DNA of 64,000 nucleotides, taken from Lebetimonas natsushimae (lineage in GTDB: Bacteria > Campylobacterota > Campylobacteria > Campylobacterales > Nautiliaceae). Of this stretch, positions 25,839 through 34,096 are shown piece after piece (position 1 is the first letter of the stretch; every line of letters begins with the position of its first letter). The stretch is taken from NCBI RefSeq assembly GCF_002335445.1, contig NZ_BDME01000002.1, positions 62,001 through 126,000 of the forward strand, read 5' to 3'. The position numbers and the translations under genes were made by a program. The notes below the pieces were generated by a model. That model searched no databases and was not told the DNA's origin. It saw nothing but the letters and a program-made list of their open reading frames with translations.

Positions 25839-26561
25839 ATGAATAAATTTTTAGAAGAATTAATTGAACTTAACAGACTTGAGAGAAAACTCAAAGAGCT
25901 TGAACCTGTTGAGGCTAATATTAAAGCACCTGTTACTAAACTTGAAAATCAAAAAAAAGCTCTTGAAGAGAGATTTGAAAAGCTTGAAGAAGAGATTAGA
26001 AATATAAAACTTAAAAAAAGCAAAAACGAATTGCTAATCAAAGAGCTTAAAGAAAAATTAAATTCAATTGAAGAAAAACAGGGTAAAGCTAAAACAGAAA
26101 AAGAATTTAAAGCCCTTCAAATTGAAGAAGAATTGGCCCGTGAACAAATAGAAGCTGCAAATGAAGAAATTGCCAAATTTGAAAAACAGCTTGAGCTTAA
26201 AAACGAAGAAAAAGAAAATTTGGCAAAAGAAATAGAAAAAATAGATGCAGAAATTACACTTTTAAGTGTTGATGTAGAAAAAAAACTTGATACTGTGAGG
26301 AAACAAAAAGAGGAAATTTATAAGAAAAAAGAAGAACTTATTAATAAAATGAATCCTCAAATTTACAGATTTTATGAAAAAATTAAAAGATGGGCTGAAA
26401 TTACAGCAGTAACCCCTGTTAGAAAACAGGCATGTACCGGCTGTAATATGAAAATAAGCGATAAAATTTATTCAGAAGTATTAAAAGGGGAAGAAATTGT
26501 AACCTGTCCACATTGCGGCAGGGTTTTATTTGTTGAAGATACAGAAGAAAGTGAAAAGTGA
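25839..26561 (+). CDS. flgZ: coiled-coil zinc-ribbon protein FlgZ (HP0958-like)
   Basis: The 240-residue protein forms a long helical hairpin (about 5-185, heptads of Glu/Lys/Leu) capped by a C4 zinc ribbon: CTGCNMKIS...EIVTCPHCGRVLF (Cys pairs about 203/206 and 224/227). The H. pylori homologue HP0958 stabilises RpoN (sigma54) and affects flagellin mRNA, so this gene fits the sigma54 promoters in the window. The gene order with NIF3 and waaA is conserved. The stop codon lies in a repeat (26551-26582). Confidence 0.88.
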   Translation: MNKFLEELIELNRLERKLKELEPVEANIKAPVTKLENQKKALEERFEKLEEEIRNIKLKKSKNELLIKELKEKLNSIEEKQGKAKTEKEFKALQIEEELAREQIEAANEEIAKFEKQLELKNEEKENLAKEIEKIDAEITLLSVDVEKKLDTVRKQKEEIYKKKEELINKMNPQIYRFYEKIKRWAEITAVTPVRKQACTGCNMKISDKIYSEVLKGEEIVTCPHCGRVLFVEDTEESEK

Positions 26562-26582
26562 TAAATGAAAAGTGAAAAATAA
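26551..26582. repeat. AAGTGAAA-type interspersed repeat, copy 3
   Basis: It spans the flgZ stop and the start of waaA. The 18-base stretch at 26563-26580 (AAATGAAAAGTGAAAAAT) is the exact reverse complement of 49803-49820, and 15 bases of it recur at 41594-41608. The GTG used as waaA start (26572) is inside this repeat. Confidence 0.65.
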
Positions 26583-27717
26583 ATTTTTTACTGCTTTTTA
26601 TCTTCTTTTTCTTTTTTTTATTTATTTAATTTCAATTCCTTTTTTAGTAATCCTTAGTTTTAAAGAAAAATATAAAAATTCAATTCCTGCAAGATTTTTT
26701 TTATTAAACAATCCTCCGTTTAATAAAAAACTTCATCATTTTCATTCCTGCAGTCTTGGAGAAACAAGAGCGCTGAAGCCTGTTATTGAAAGATTTGAAG
26801 AAGTTAATTTAAGTGTTATTACAAATACGGGCTTTAATGAAGCAAAGAAATATAAAAATGCAAATGTAAGGTTTTTGCCGTTTGAAATATTTTTGCCTTT
26901 TTGGCTGAAACCCTGTAAAAATTTGGTGGTAATGGAAGCGGAACTTTGGTATATGCTTTTTTATCTGGCAAGAAGGAGATGTAATAAGACTATTTTGCTA
27001 AATGCCAGAATTAGTGAAAAAAGTTATCCAAAGTATCTGAAATTTAAATGGTTTTATAAAAAAATTTTTGAAAATATAGATATTGTTTTGGCACAAAGTG
27101 AGGAAGATAAAAAAAGGCTTTTGAGCTTAGGGGCTAAAAATGTAGAAGTGGTTGGAAATATAAAAACATATTTTGAGCCGAAGATTACAAGAGAATATAT
27201 TAAAAAAAAGCCTTTGATAGTACTCGCTTCTACCCATAAGAATGAAGAAGAGATTATTTTACCAAAACTTGATTTAGATAAATTTCAGGTTGCGGTTGTA
27301 CCAAGACATCCTGAGAGATTTGATGAAGTTTATAATATTATAAAAAAATATGGAAAAGTGGAAAAATTAAGTGAAAAGTTAAAAATTAAAAGTGAAAAAA
27401 TAAATTTGGATAAAGATTTAATTTTGATTGATAAAATGGGAGAATTGGTCAATTTATATAAAACAGCTGATATTGTAATACTTGGGGGCAGTTTTGTAGA
27501 TAATGTGGGGGGACACAATCCAATTGAAGCTGCATATTTTAATAAGCCTATAATTAGCGGAAAATATTATTTTAATCAGATGGCTTTATATAAAGAGGTT
27601 GAAAATATTGAAGTTTGCGAGGTAGATGAAATAAATGAAGTGATAAAAAAAGCAAAACCTACTAAAATAAAAAACAGAATTGATTTGGATAAAATAATTA
27701 ATATAATTGAAAATTAA
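26572..27717 (+). CDS. waaA: 3-deoxy-D-manno-octulosonic acid (Kdo) transferase
   Basis: Transfers Kdo from CMP-Kdo to lipid A at the inner membrane (GT30 family). It has an N-terminal membrane anchor (about 4-27), the motif HHFHSCSLGETRALKPVIE (about 60-77; catalytic Glu region), NARISEKSYPKY, VAVVPRHPERFDEVYNI and the late motif GGSFVDNVGGHNPIEAAYF. The length is 381. The only usable start in frame is GTG at 26572, within a repeat and without a good Shine-Dalgarno sequence, so translation may be coupled to flgZ. Confidence 0.92.
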   Translation: MKNKFFTAFYLLFLFFIYLISIPFLVILSFKEKYKNSIPARFFLLNNPPFNKKLHHFHSCSLGETRALKPVIERFEEVNLSVITNTGFNEAKKYKNANVRFLPFEIFLPFWLKPCKNLVVMEAELWYMLFYLARRRCNKTILLNARISEKSYPKYLKFKWFYKKIFENIDIVLAQSEEDKKRLLSLGAKNVEVVGNIKTYFEPKITREYIKKKPLIVLASTHKNEEEIILPKLDLDKFQVAVVPRHPERFDEVYNIIKKYGKVEKLSEKLKIKSEKINLDKDLILIDKMGELVNLYKTADIVILGGSFVDNVGGHNPIEAAYFNKPIISGKYYFNQMALYKEVENIEVCEVDEINEVIKKAKPTKIKNRIDLDKIINIIEN

Positions 27718-27736
27718 TAATGGAGAATGGAAAATG
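27709..27736. repeat. AATGGA-type interspersed repeat, copy 4
   Basis: It begins at the waaA stop codon (27715-27717). TAATGGAGAATGGA (27718-27731) is identical to 23068-23081. Its GGAGAATGGA provides the ribosome binding site of the DUF167 gene, and its last ATG (27734) is that gene's likely start. Confidence 0.6.
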
Positions 27737-28024
27737 AGTAAATTTTATGAAATCAAAGATGAAAAAGTAATTTTTTATGTAAAAGCCCAGCCAAATTCTT
27801 CAAAAAACAAAATAGCGGGGCTTTACGGGGATAATTTAAAAATTAATATAAAAGCACCTGCGGTTGAGGGTGCTGCTAATAAAGAACTTATTAAATTCCT
27901 ATCTAAAACTTTTAAAGTGTCTAAAAGTGATATAATAATAAAAGGTGAAACAAGTAAAAGAAAACAGATTATAATGCCTTTAAATGAAAAAATAGAAAAT
28001 TTCCTAAAGGAATTTAATGACTAA
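27734..28024 (+). CDS. DUF167 (YggU) family protein
   Basis: The 96-residue protein with the family core FYVKAQPNSSKNKIAGLYGDNLKINIKAPAVEGAANKELIKFLSKTFKVSKSDIIIKGETSKRKQIIM. Structures of the family are known, but no function is. The frame is open from a TTG at 27707, but the extra residues come from repeat DNA; the ATG at 27734 puts the domain at the N-terminus. It overlaps polX by eight bases. Confidence 0.88.
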   Translation: MSKFYEIKDEKVIFYVKAQPNSSKNKIAGLYGDNLKINIKAPAVEGAANKELIKFLSKTFKVSKSDIIIKGETSKRKQIIMPLNEKIENFLKEFND

Positions 28025-29636
28025 TGCTGATATAGCAAAAATGCTCTCCCTTACAGCGGATTTACTTGATATAAAAGGGGAAAATCCTTTTAAAGTACGG
28101 GCTTACAGAAATGCGGCAAGACTTATAGAAAATTCAAGTAAAGATTTTGAAAAGCTGGTAAGAGAAGGCTTTGATTTAACACGTCTTCCAGGAATTGGAC
28201 ATGATTTGAGTGAATATATAAAAGAAATTGTAACAACGGGTAAATTTTCAAAACTTGAAGAACTAAAAAAAGAAGTACCTGAGGGATTGATTGATATGCT
28301 AAGCATTGAAGGGCTCGGCCCTAAAAGAATCAAGCAGATTTATGATGCGTTTGGAATAACAAGTTTGGATGAACTTAAAAAATATGCTGAAAACGGGGAA
28401 CTTGATAAACTTCCGGGATTTGGACCTACACTGATTCAGAAAATTTTAAAAGGAGTAAAACAGCTTAAAAAAGCAGGTATTAGGTTTTTATGGGCTGATG
28501 TGGAAGATGTGGCAGAGGATTTAAGAAAATATTTAATGGATTTTGAGGGGGTTGAAATTGTTGAAATTGCAGGAAGTTATAGAAGAAGAAAAGAAACAGT
28601 CGGAGATTTGGATATTTTGGTTATTGCCGATGATTATATGAAAGTTAGTGAATATTTTACAAAATACAAAAGAGTTAAAGAAGTTTATTCAAAAGGGCTT
28701 ACAAGAAGCACTGTTTTTTTGGATAACGGATTGCAGATTGACCTGAGAGCCGTTACAAAAGAGAGCTACGGAAGTGCACTTCATTATTTTACAGGAAGCA
28801 AAGACCATAATATTGCAATTAGAAAAATGGCAATAGAACTTGGTTTGAAGGTTAATGAATACGGTATTTATAAAGGAACTAAAAGAATAGCGGGGAAAAC
28901 AGAAGAAGAGGTTTATAAAGCAGTAGGCCTAACTTATATTGAGCCTGAACTCAGGGAAAACAGGGGCGAAATAGAAGCTGCTAGAAATGGGACTTTACCA
29001 AAACTTATAACTTTAAATGATATAAAAGGTGATTTAAAAGTATATTTTAATGAAAATATTAAAGAAATTATTAAAGCAGCTGAAAAAAGAGGATATGAAT
29101 TTATTGGAGTCTGTACAAGAAATGTGAAAGATTTAGAAAAAATTAAAAGTTTAAAATCCAAAATAAAAATTTACAGTGCAATTGAATGTGTAATTGATAA
29201 AGATGGAGAGTTAAATTATTCTGATGAAGAGATTAAAAATTTTGATATTGTTTATGGAAGTATTGAAGATAATTTTGATTTGGATAGAGATATCCAGACA
29301 GATAGAATTTTAAAAGCTTTAGAAAAAATAAATATATTATCCCATCCGTTCTGCAGGAAAATAAATGAATTTAACGGTATTGATATAGATTTTGAAAAAG
29401 TTTTAGAATATGCGAAAAAAAACAATAAAATCCTTGAAATTGACGCAAGAAGAAACAGACTTGATTTGGATGATTCAAAAATAAAGCTTACAAAAGAAGT
29501 AGGCGCTAAAATGGTTATAAATTCTTATGCTACTAATGAAGATGAACTTAATAACATAAAATACGGGTTAAATCAGGCCAGGAGAGGTTGGGCTGAAAGA
29601 AAAGATATTAAAAATTCAGTTAAAAATCCTTTCTAA
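28017..29636 (+). CDS. polX: family X DNA polymerase with degenerate PHP domain
   Basis: The 539-residue protein with an N-terminal 8-kDa-like domain and helix-hairpin-helix motifs (LPGIG 57-61, IEGLG 97-101, LPGFG 132-136), then the polymerase X core: GSYRRRKETVGDLDILV (Asp197, Asp199) and LQIDLRAV (Asp242), all intact. The C-terminal PHP domain (about 335-539) keeps overall similarity to the end (ARRGW), but most metal ligands are replaced. PolX enzymes fill small gaps in base excision repair; here the PHP 3'-5' exonuclease is probably dead. Confidence 0.9.
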   Translation: MTNADIAKMLSLTADLLDIKGENPFKVRAYRNAARLIENSSKDFEKLVREGFDLTRLPGIGHDLSEYIKEIVTTGKFSKLEELKKEVPEGLIDMLSIEGLGPKRIKQIYDAFGITSLDELKKYAENGELDKLPGFGPTLIQKILKGVKQLKKAGIRFLWADVEDVAEDLRKYLMDFEGVEIVEIAGSYRRRKETVGDLDILVIADDYMKVSEYFTKYKRVKEVYSKGLTRSTVFLDNGLQIDLRAVTKESYGSALHYFTGSKDHNIAIRKMAIELGLKVNEYGIYKGTKRIAGKTEEEVYKAVGLTYIEPELRENRGEIEAARNGTLPKLITLNDIKGDLKVYFNENIKEIIKAAEKRGYEFIGVCTRNVKDLEKIKSLKSKIKIYSAIECVIDKDGELNYSDEEIKNFDIVYGSIEDNFDLDRDIQTDRILKALEKINILSHPFCRKINEFNGIDIDFEKVLEYAKKNNKILEIDARRNRLDLDDSKIKLTKEVGAKMVINSYATNEDELNNIKYGLNQARRGWAERKDIKNSVKNPF

Positions 29637-31400
29637 ATATTCTTCAAATTTAAAAATTTCTTTTTTTACTATTTTTGCCAGTTTCGGATATTCTTTGAAA
29701 TCTATTTTAAAGGAAAGAATGTATAAATTATTTAAAATATGGAAAAGAGAACCTCTTAGAAGTAAAAAAGCCTCTTTATCAACCTGTTCGAATGTTTTAA
29801 TTAAATCTTCCAATCCTTCAATAAGTGAGGTTAATTTTTCTCTTGAAGTAATTTTTATATCCATGGCTCTGCTTATTGCCAAAAGCAGATTTTTAATTTC
29901 AGGTTTTTTGTCTTTATAATCGGTTTTATTAAAACATTTTAAAATTTCGCCTATATATTTTGTTTTGTCGATTTTTGGTAGGTTTTTATCTTTTAATGGA
30001 ATACTTCCTTCAATATAAACCCCGTCACTTAAATTATAAACTGTTAAATTTTTTTCTTTTATCAGTTTTTCAATATTTTTTTTACTGCTTAAAAGTAAAG
30101 GATTGCTGTAAATATCATTGCTGAAATTACCTTTTACCTTTATCCCGCTTTTTTCAATATCTTCTTTATCATCATAAAAACTGCCATTTGAATGTTTTCT
30201 CTCACCGAGTCTAAAACCTAAATCCATACCGCATAAATATATTGCATTGGTAAATTCTCCTGCAAAGGCCATTCCTGTATTTCCTACTATAGGTGAAGAA
30301 TATTTAAGAGTAAAATAATTGTCTTCTAAAGTAAAAGCTTCCCTTATATACATCAAAGGTTTTTTTGCCATTTGAAAAACAGACGGATTTACAACGCTTG
30401 CTCCAAGAAAATATCCATTATAATTTGGCAATATATCTTTTAGGGCTTCTTTTAAAATATCAATTCTTTCCTGTTCGATATGAAAATCACTTTCAATTCC
30501 GGCTTTAATCAGAGGTTTTAGGGCAGTCCCGACTGAAATTATTATCATAGAATCCCTGTTTTTTTTAATAAAGCCAATATTTTTTTCCAGACTTTTACCA
30601 TTTGCCACAATACAAATTGGAATATTTAATTTTTTTGATTTGGAAAACAGTGGATATTGATTAATATTTTGTAAATGATTTTTTATCCCTTTAACCTCAT
30701 CTTCAAAAGTTCCCCATCCCCTGTTTTTTAAAAGTGATGTTTCACTGAATTTATTTTTTGCATCATTTATGTAATTGTTTTCATAAACAGTTAAAGTAAA
30801 TCTTGCAAAAGATGAGGTTATCACTCTTTCAAAATAAAACTTCTCTATTGCAAAATAGTTTAGTTTATTTTTAATAAAAATAAAAAGTTTACCTTTTAAT
30901 TTTTTATAAAGTTTTTCATAATCTATAAAATAAAGACTTATAGCAAAAAATTCCGGTTCAGGTTCGTAAATAAAAAGGGATTGGAAATTGTATTTTTGAG
31001 CAAGTAATTCGATATGTTTTCCAGCTAGTATTCCTAAAATTACAGTTGCAGGTAAAAAATTTTTTTCGAAATAAAAGCTGTTTGTGTAATTTAAATCTTT
31101 TGCCTTATCTATTAGTTTATTTACTATTTTTGCAGTTATAAAAAATTCTTTTTCATCTAATCTAGGAGGATTTAAATAAAAAAATTCCTTTTCCCATAAA
31201 ATGTTTTGTATAGGGTTGTGAGCAAACACTAAAGAGTCTTCATCTATTGAATTTGGATAAATGTAAATATTTGTTTTAGTATCGTAAATATTATTATTTG
31301 TCAGTTTATATCTTCTTGTTTTTATTGAAGTTATTAAGTTGTAAAAAGAGGGAATATTTTGATAAAAAAATTTGATATTTTTTTCAAAAAGTTTTTGCAT
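29616..31400 (-). CDS. Maf/DUF115-type motility-associated glycosyltransferase
   Basis: The 594-residue soluble protein of the DUF115 (motility accessory factor) family. The core is IPICIVANGKSLEKNIGFIKKNRDSMIIISVGTALKPLIKAGIESDFHIEQE (about 263-314) and AIYLCGMDLGFRLGERKHSNGSFYDD (about 386-411). Maf proteins attach nonulosonic acids such as pseudaminic or legionaminic acid to flagellin. It follows flgE on the same strand, after a perfect hairpin. The stop is 21 bases inside the convergent polX. Confidence 0.85.
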   Translation of the reverse strand: MQKLFEKNIKFFYQNIPSFYNLITSIKTRRYKLTNNNIYDTKTNIYIYPNSIDEDSLVFAHNPIQNILWEKEFFYLNPPRLDEKEFFITAKIVNKLIDKAKDLNYTNSFYFEKNFLPATVILGILAGKHIELLAQKYNFQSLFIYEPEPEFFAISLYFIDYEKLYKKLKGKLFIFIKNKLNYFAIEKFYFERVITSSFARFTLTVYENNYINDAKNKFSETSLLKNRGWGTFEDEVKGIKNHLQNINQYPLFSKSKKLNIPICIVANGKSLEKNIGFIKKNRDSMIIISVGTALKPLIKAGIESDFHIEQERIDILKEALKDILPNYNGYFLGASVVNPSVFQMAKKPLMYIREAFTLEDNYFTLKYSSPIVGNTGMAFAGEFTNAIYLCGMDLGFRLGERKHSNGSFYDDKEDIEKSGIKVKGNFSNDIYSNPLLLSSKKNIEKLIKEKNLTVYNLSDGVYIEGSIPLKDKNLPKIDKTKYIGEILKCFNKTDYKDKKPEIKNLLLAISRAMDIKITSREKLTSLIEGLEDLIKTFEQVDKEAFLLLRGSLFHILNNLYILSFKIDFKEYPKLAKIVKKEIFKFEEYLERIFN

Positions 31401-31408
31401 TATTTCTC

Positions 31409-31430
31409 CGCTAAAACAAAAGTTTTAGCG
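31409..31430 (-). promoter_or_regulatory. intercistronic hairpin between flgE and maf
   Basis: A perfect 9-bp stem (CGCTAAAAC / GTTTTAGCG) with a 4-base loop fills most of the 40-base gap. On the minus strand the stem ends in GCG, followed by GAGAAATAATG, so the last base of the stem is the first base of the GGAG ribosome binding site of maf. No T-run follows, so a simple terminator is unlikely; RNA processing or partial control of maf translation is possible. Confidence 0.5.
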
Positions 31431-31440
31431 AATTATATCA

Positions 31441-34047
31441 TTATTGTTTTAATTGAAGCAGAGTATTTAACATTTGATCTGATGTTGTGATAGATTTTGA
31501 GTTTGCCTGGAAACCTCTTTGAATAACAATTAATTGAGTAAGACTTCTACTCAAATCCACATTACTCATTTCAAGGGAACTTGGCTGAATTGTTCCTCTT
31601 CCGCCTGTTCCCGCTGTTCCTATAATTGGCTCACCGGAATTTGGGGAAGCACTAAATAATGTGCCTCCTTCACTCATTAAACCTTCATTATTTACAAATT
31701 TTGCCAATGCCACCTGAGCCAAAGAATAACTTCTACCGTTTGTAAATACACCGATTACGGTACCTGTTTGGTCTACTACTAAGTTTTCCAAATCACCTCC
31801 AGGATATCCATCCTGTGTCTGTCCGCTTGTTGAACTTGGAGCTTCAAAAGATGTAATACCGTCAAATTTGCCCATACTTCCTAAATCTAGTTGTATTGCC
31901 TGTCCTGAATTGGCCCCGTTATTTGGATTAAATATTAAGCTAGGAGGATTATATGAATTGATACTTCCATCAGGGTTAAATTTTACATATCCAAATGCCG
32001 GTTGATCTAATGTAGACGGTGCTGGAACCTCGGCATACCATTTCCATACAGTTGGATCGTTTGGATTTTCTGATGTATGCGTTTTTCTGAAATGAAGGGT
32101 TAAAGTGTGTTTACTTCCAAGTGAATCAAATACATCTATACTTGTAGTATGGGTTGCAGCATTTATTGATTGTGATAGAGCCTCCCCTCCGGCTGCTAAA
32201 CTACCGTTTAAAGGTGAAAAAGCATCCGTAAACAGTTGATTGTCTTTTTCATCGTCAGGATAACCAGAGATATTAATATTAAATGAATTTGCAGATGTGT
32301 TTTTTATATCCAATTTCCCATCTTCATTAATAGATACGATACCTTGATTTCCTGATGTGGAATTTAACGGATCCCCGCTGTCATCAATTGCCAATTGCCA
32401 AATGTATGCCAAATCTTGAATATCATGGAAATAATATGTGTCGTTTTTATAAAAAGTATTTGTTTTGTCATTTGTTCCATTTATGCCGCTGAATATTTCT
32501 GAGAGTCTACCAAGAGGTTGACTTGTGTTTGATACGGTATTATCGTTAGAATCTTTTAATATTACTTTTCTGATAATCTTCCCGTCTGATTCAATCATTT
32601 GTCCATTTTGAAAACTTACAATATCGTTTACATTTTTATTAGTGAAATCAGAATTTAATAAACAGCATAAATCGCTAAATGTTTGGAAATCTTTTCCATA
32701 TGTATAGGTTAGGGTGTCATCGATGTTTCCGTCATTGTTTGTATCAATTTGGAAAGAAATTTTTTGATTTACATTCATAAATGCTCTGCTATTATCATCG
32801 TTTGTAGTTGAATTGTATAACCAGTGAAGGCCTTCATTTGAATCGGCAACTATATTTTCTTTTGGCTGATAAGCTCCTGATGCGCTTCCACATCCTTCTG
32901 TTTCATTTATCGGTGTTTTTGTATAAATGAATTTTCTGGTCTCACCCAGACCATTAATATTTACTTTTAATCCTTGCCCATCTTCTAAATGAAAAGCATC
33001 CCCGCTTGCATTAAAAAGTTCTCCAACATCGTCAGCTCCGATAAAACTGTTTTGTACAGCTTTTATAGATTCTGTGGTTGTTGAAGGCCCGTCAAGTGCT
33101 TTAAAAATATTTTCTAAAACCGGATTGGTAGATATAAGAGTGTTTTCAGTTTTTATTCTATTTGCCGGGTCAACTATTTGTCCGTTTCCGTTTAAATAAA
33201 CTTTATATTTAGAAGAAGGGGTAGTGCCTGTTGTGTCTTTTATTATTTCATTTATTTCATCAAGTAAATCTTTAATAGTTGTGAATTTTCTATCAGTTTT
33301 TGAAGTGCTTTTACCGTATGTAAATGTAAATACCTCAGAGTTTGTATCAATTGTACCGTTACCATCTTTATCTATTGCTATAGTGATTTTATCAGTATCA
33401 GGTATTAAAGAAATCTTTTCTCCGTTTGCATTATATAATCCGTTCATATCCGCCGTTTGGTCTACTGTAGGTTTTGTACCGCTCATTTCTTTAATATGAT
33501 CACCGCTGTTTAAATTGGCTTTTATCTGAATTTTACTTGTAGGGTTTGCAGGAGTTGTAAGACCAGGGGGAATGGAAATTGGCTGAACACCTTTTGCTGT
33601 ATCTATTGTATGTGTATCCGGGTCTGCAAGCCATCCCTGCACAATATATCCGTTTGGATCTACAAAATTACCGTTTGCATCGAATGTAAAATCACCGGCT
33701 CTGGTGTATCTGTATGTTTTTCCTCCGTCTGCACTCACCACAAAAAAACCGTCACCGTTAATTGCCATATCGGTATTTTTGTCTGTGTTTTGGATACTGC
33801 CCTGTTTAAACATTGTCTCGACCGCACTTACACTTGATCCAAGACCTATTTGAAGTGAATTTTTTCCACCTAAATTTCCTTGAGGTGCAGTGGCGCTTTT
33901 AACAGTTTGGCTTAGTAGATTTTGAAAATTGGTTCTTGAATATTTAAAACCTACAGTATTTACATTTGCGATATTGTTTGCTTCAACATCCATTGCTACC
34001 TGATGAGCGTTTAGACCACTAACCCCGCTCCAAAGACTTCTCATCAT
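31441..34047 (-). CDS. flgE: flagellar hook protein FlgE (large form)
   Basis: The main hook subunit, 868 residues, close to the about 865 of the Campylobacter hook protein Cj1729. The N-terminal D0 region RSLWSGVSGLNAHQVAMDVEANNIANVNTVGFKYSRTNF and the block DMAINGDGFFVVSADGGKTYRYTRAGDFTFDANG are classic. The C-terminal D0 helix LTQLIVIQRGFQANSKSITTSDQMLNTLLQLKQ ends the protein. The long middle forms the outer hook domains. A sigma54 promoter lies at 34082-34095. Confidence 0.95.
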   Translation of the reverse strand: MMRSLWSGVSGLNAHQVAMDVEANNIANVNTVGFKYSRTNFQNLLSQTVKSATAPQGNLGGKNSLQIGLGSSVSAVETMFKQGSIQNTDKNTDMAINGDGFFVVSADGGKTYRYTRAGDFTFDANGNFVDPNGYIVQGWLADPDTHTIDTAKGVQPISIPPGLTTPANPTSKIQIKANLNSGDHIKEMSGTKPTVDQTADMNGLYNANGEKISLIPDTDKITIAIDKDGNGTIDTNSEVFTFTYGKSTSKTDRKFTTIKDLLDEINEIIKDTTGTTPSSKYKVYLNGNGQIVDPANRIKTENTLISTNPVLENIFKALDGPSTTTESIKAVQNSFIGADDVGELFNASGDAFHLEDGQGLKVNINGLGETRKFIYTKTPINETEGCGSASGAYQPKENIVADSNEGLHWLYNSTTNDDNSRAFMNVNQKISFQIDTNNDGNIDDTLTYTYGKDFQTFSDLCCLLNSDFTNKNVNDIVSFQNGQMIESDGKIIRKVILKDSNDNTVSNTSQPLGRLSEIFSGINGTNDKTNTFYKNDTYYFHDIQDLAYIWQLAIDDSGDPLNSTSGNQGIVSINEDGKLDIKNTSANSFNINISGYPDDEKDNQLFTDAFSPLNGSLAAGGEALSQSINAATHTTSIDVFDSLGSKHTLTLHFRKTHTSENPNDPTVWKWYAEVPAPSTLDQPAFGYVKFNPDGSINSYNPPSLIFNPNNGANSGQAIQLDLGSMGKFDGITSFEAPSSTSGQTQDGYPGGDLENLVVDQTGTVIGVFTNGRSYSLAQVALAKFVNNEGLMSEGGTLFSASPNSGEPIIGTAGTGGRGTIQPSSLEMSNVDLSRSLTQLIVIQRGFQANSKSITTSDQMLNTLLQLKQ

Positions 34048-34080
34048 AATTTATTCCTTTAAATAAAGTTTTTAATTTCA

Positions 34081-34096
34081 AGCAAAAAGTGTTCCT
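34081..34096 (-). promoter_or_regulatory. sigma54 promoter of flgE
   Basis: The minus strand reads AGGAACACTTTTTGC; GG (34094-34095) and GC (34082-34083) are ten bases apart as RpoN requires. The -24 box overlaps the stop codon of the upstream flgE paralogue, about 35 bases before the flgE ATG. Confidence 0.72.

Noticed and set aside
27355-27405. Possible repeat insertion inside waaA (AAGTGAAAAGTTAAAAATTAAAAGTG)
   Set aside because: It resembles the interspersed repeats, but the encoded linker is about as long as in E. coli WaaA, so it is more likely Lys/Glu-rich coding sequence.
29616-29636. The 21-base convergent overlap of polX and maf as a sign of frameshift
   Set aside because: Both C-termini look complete for their families (ARRGW plus a short tail in PolX; a helical end in Maf). 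Convergent overlaps are common in this window.
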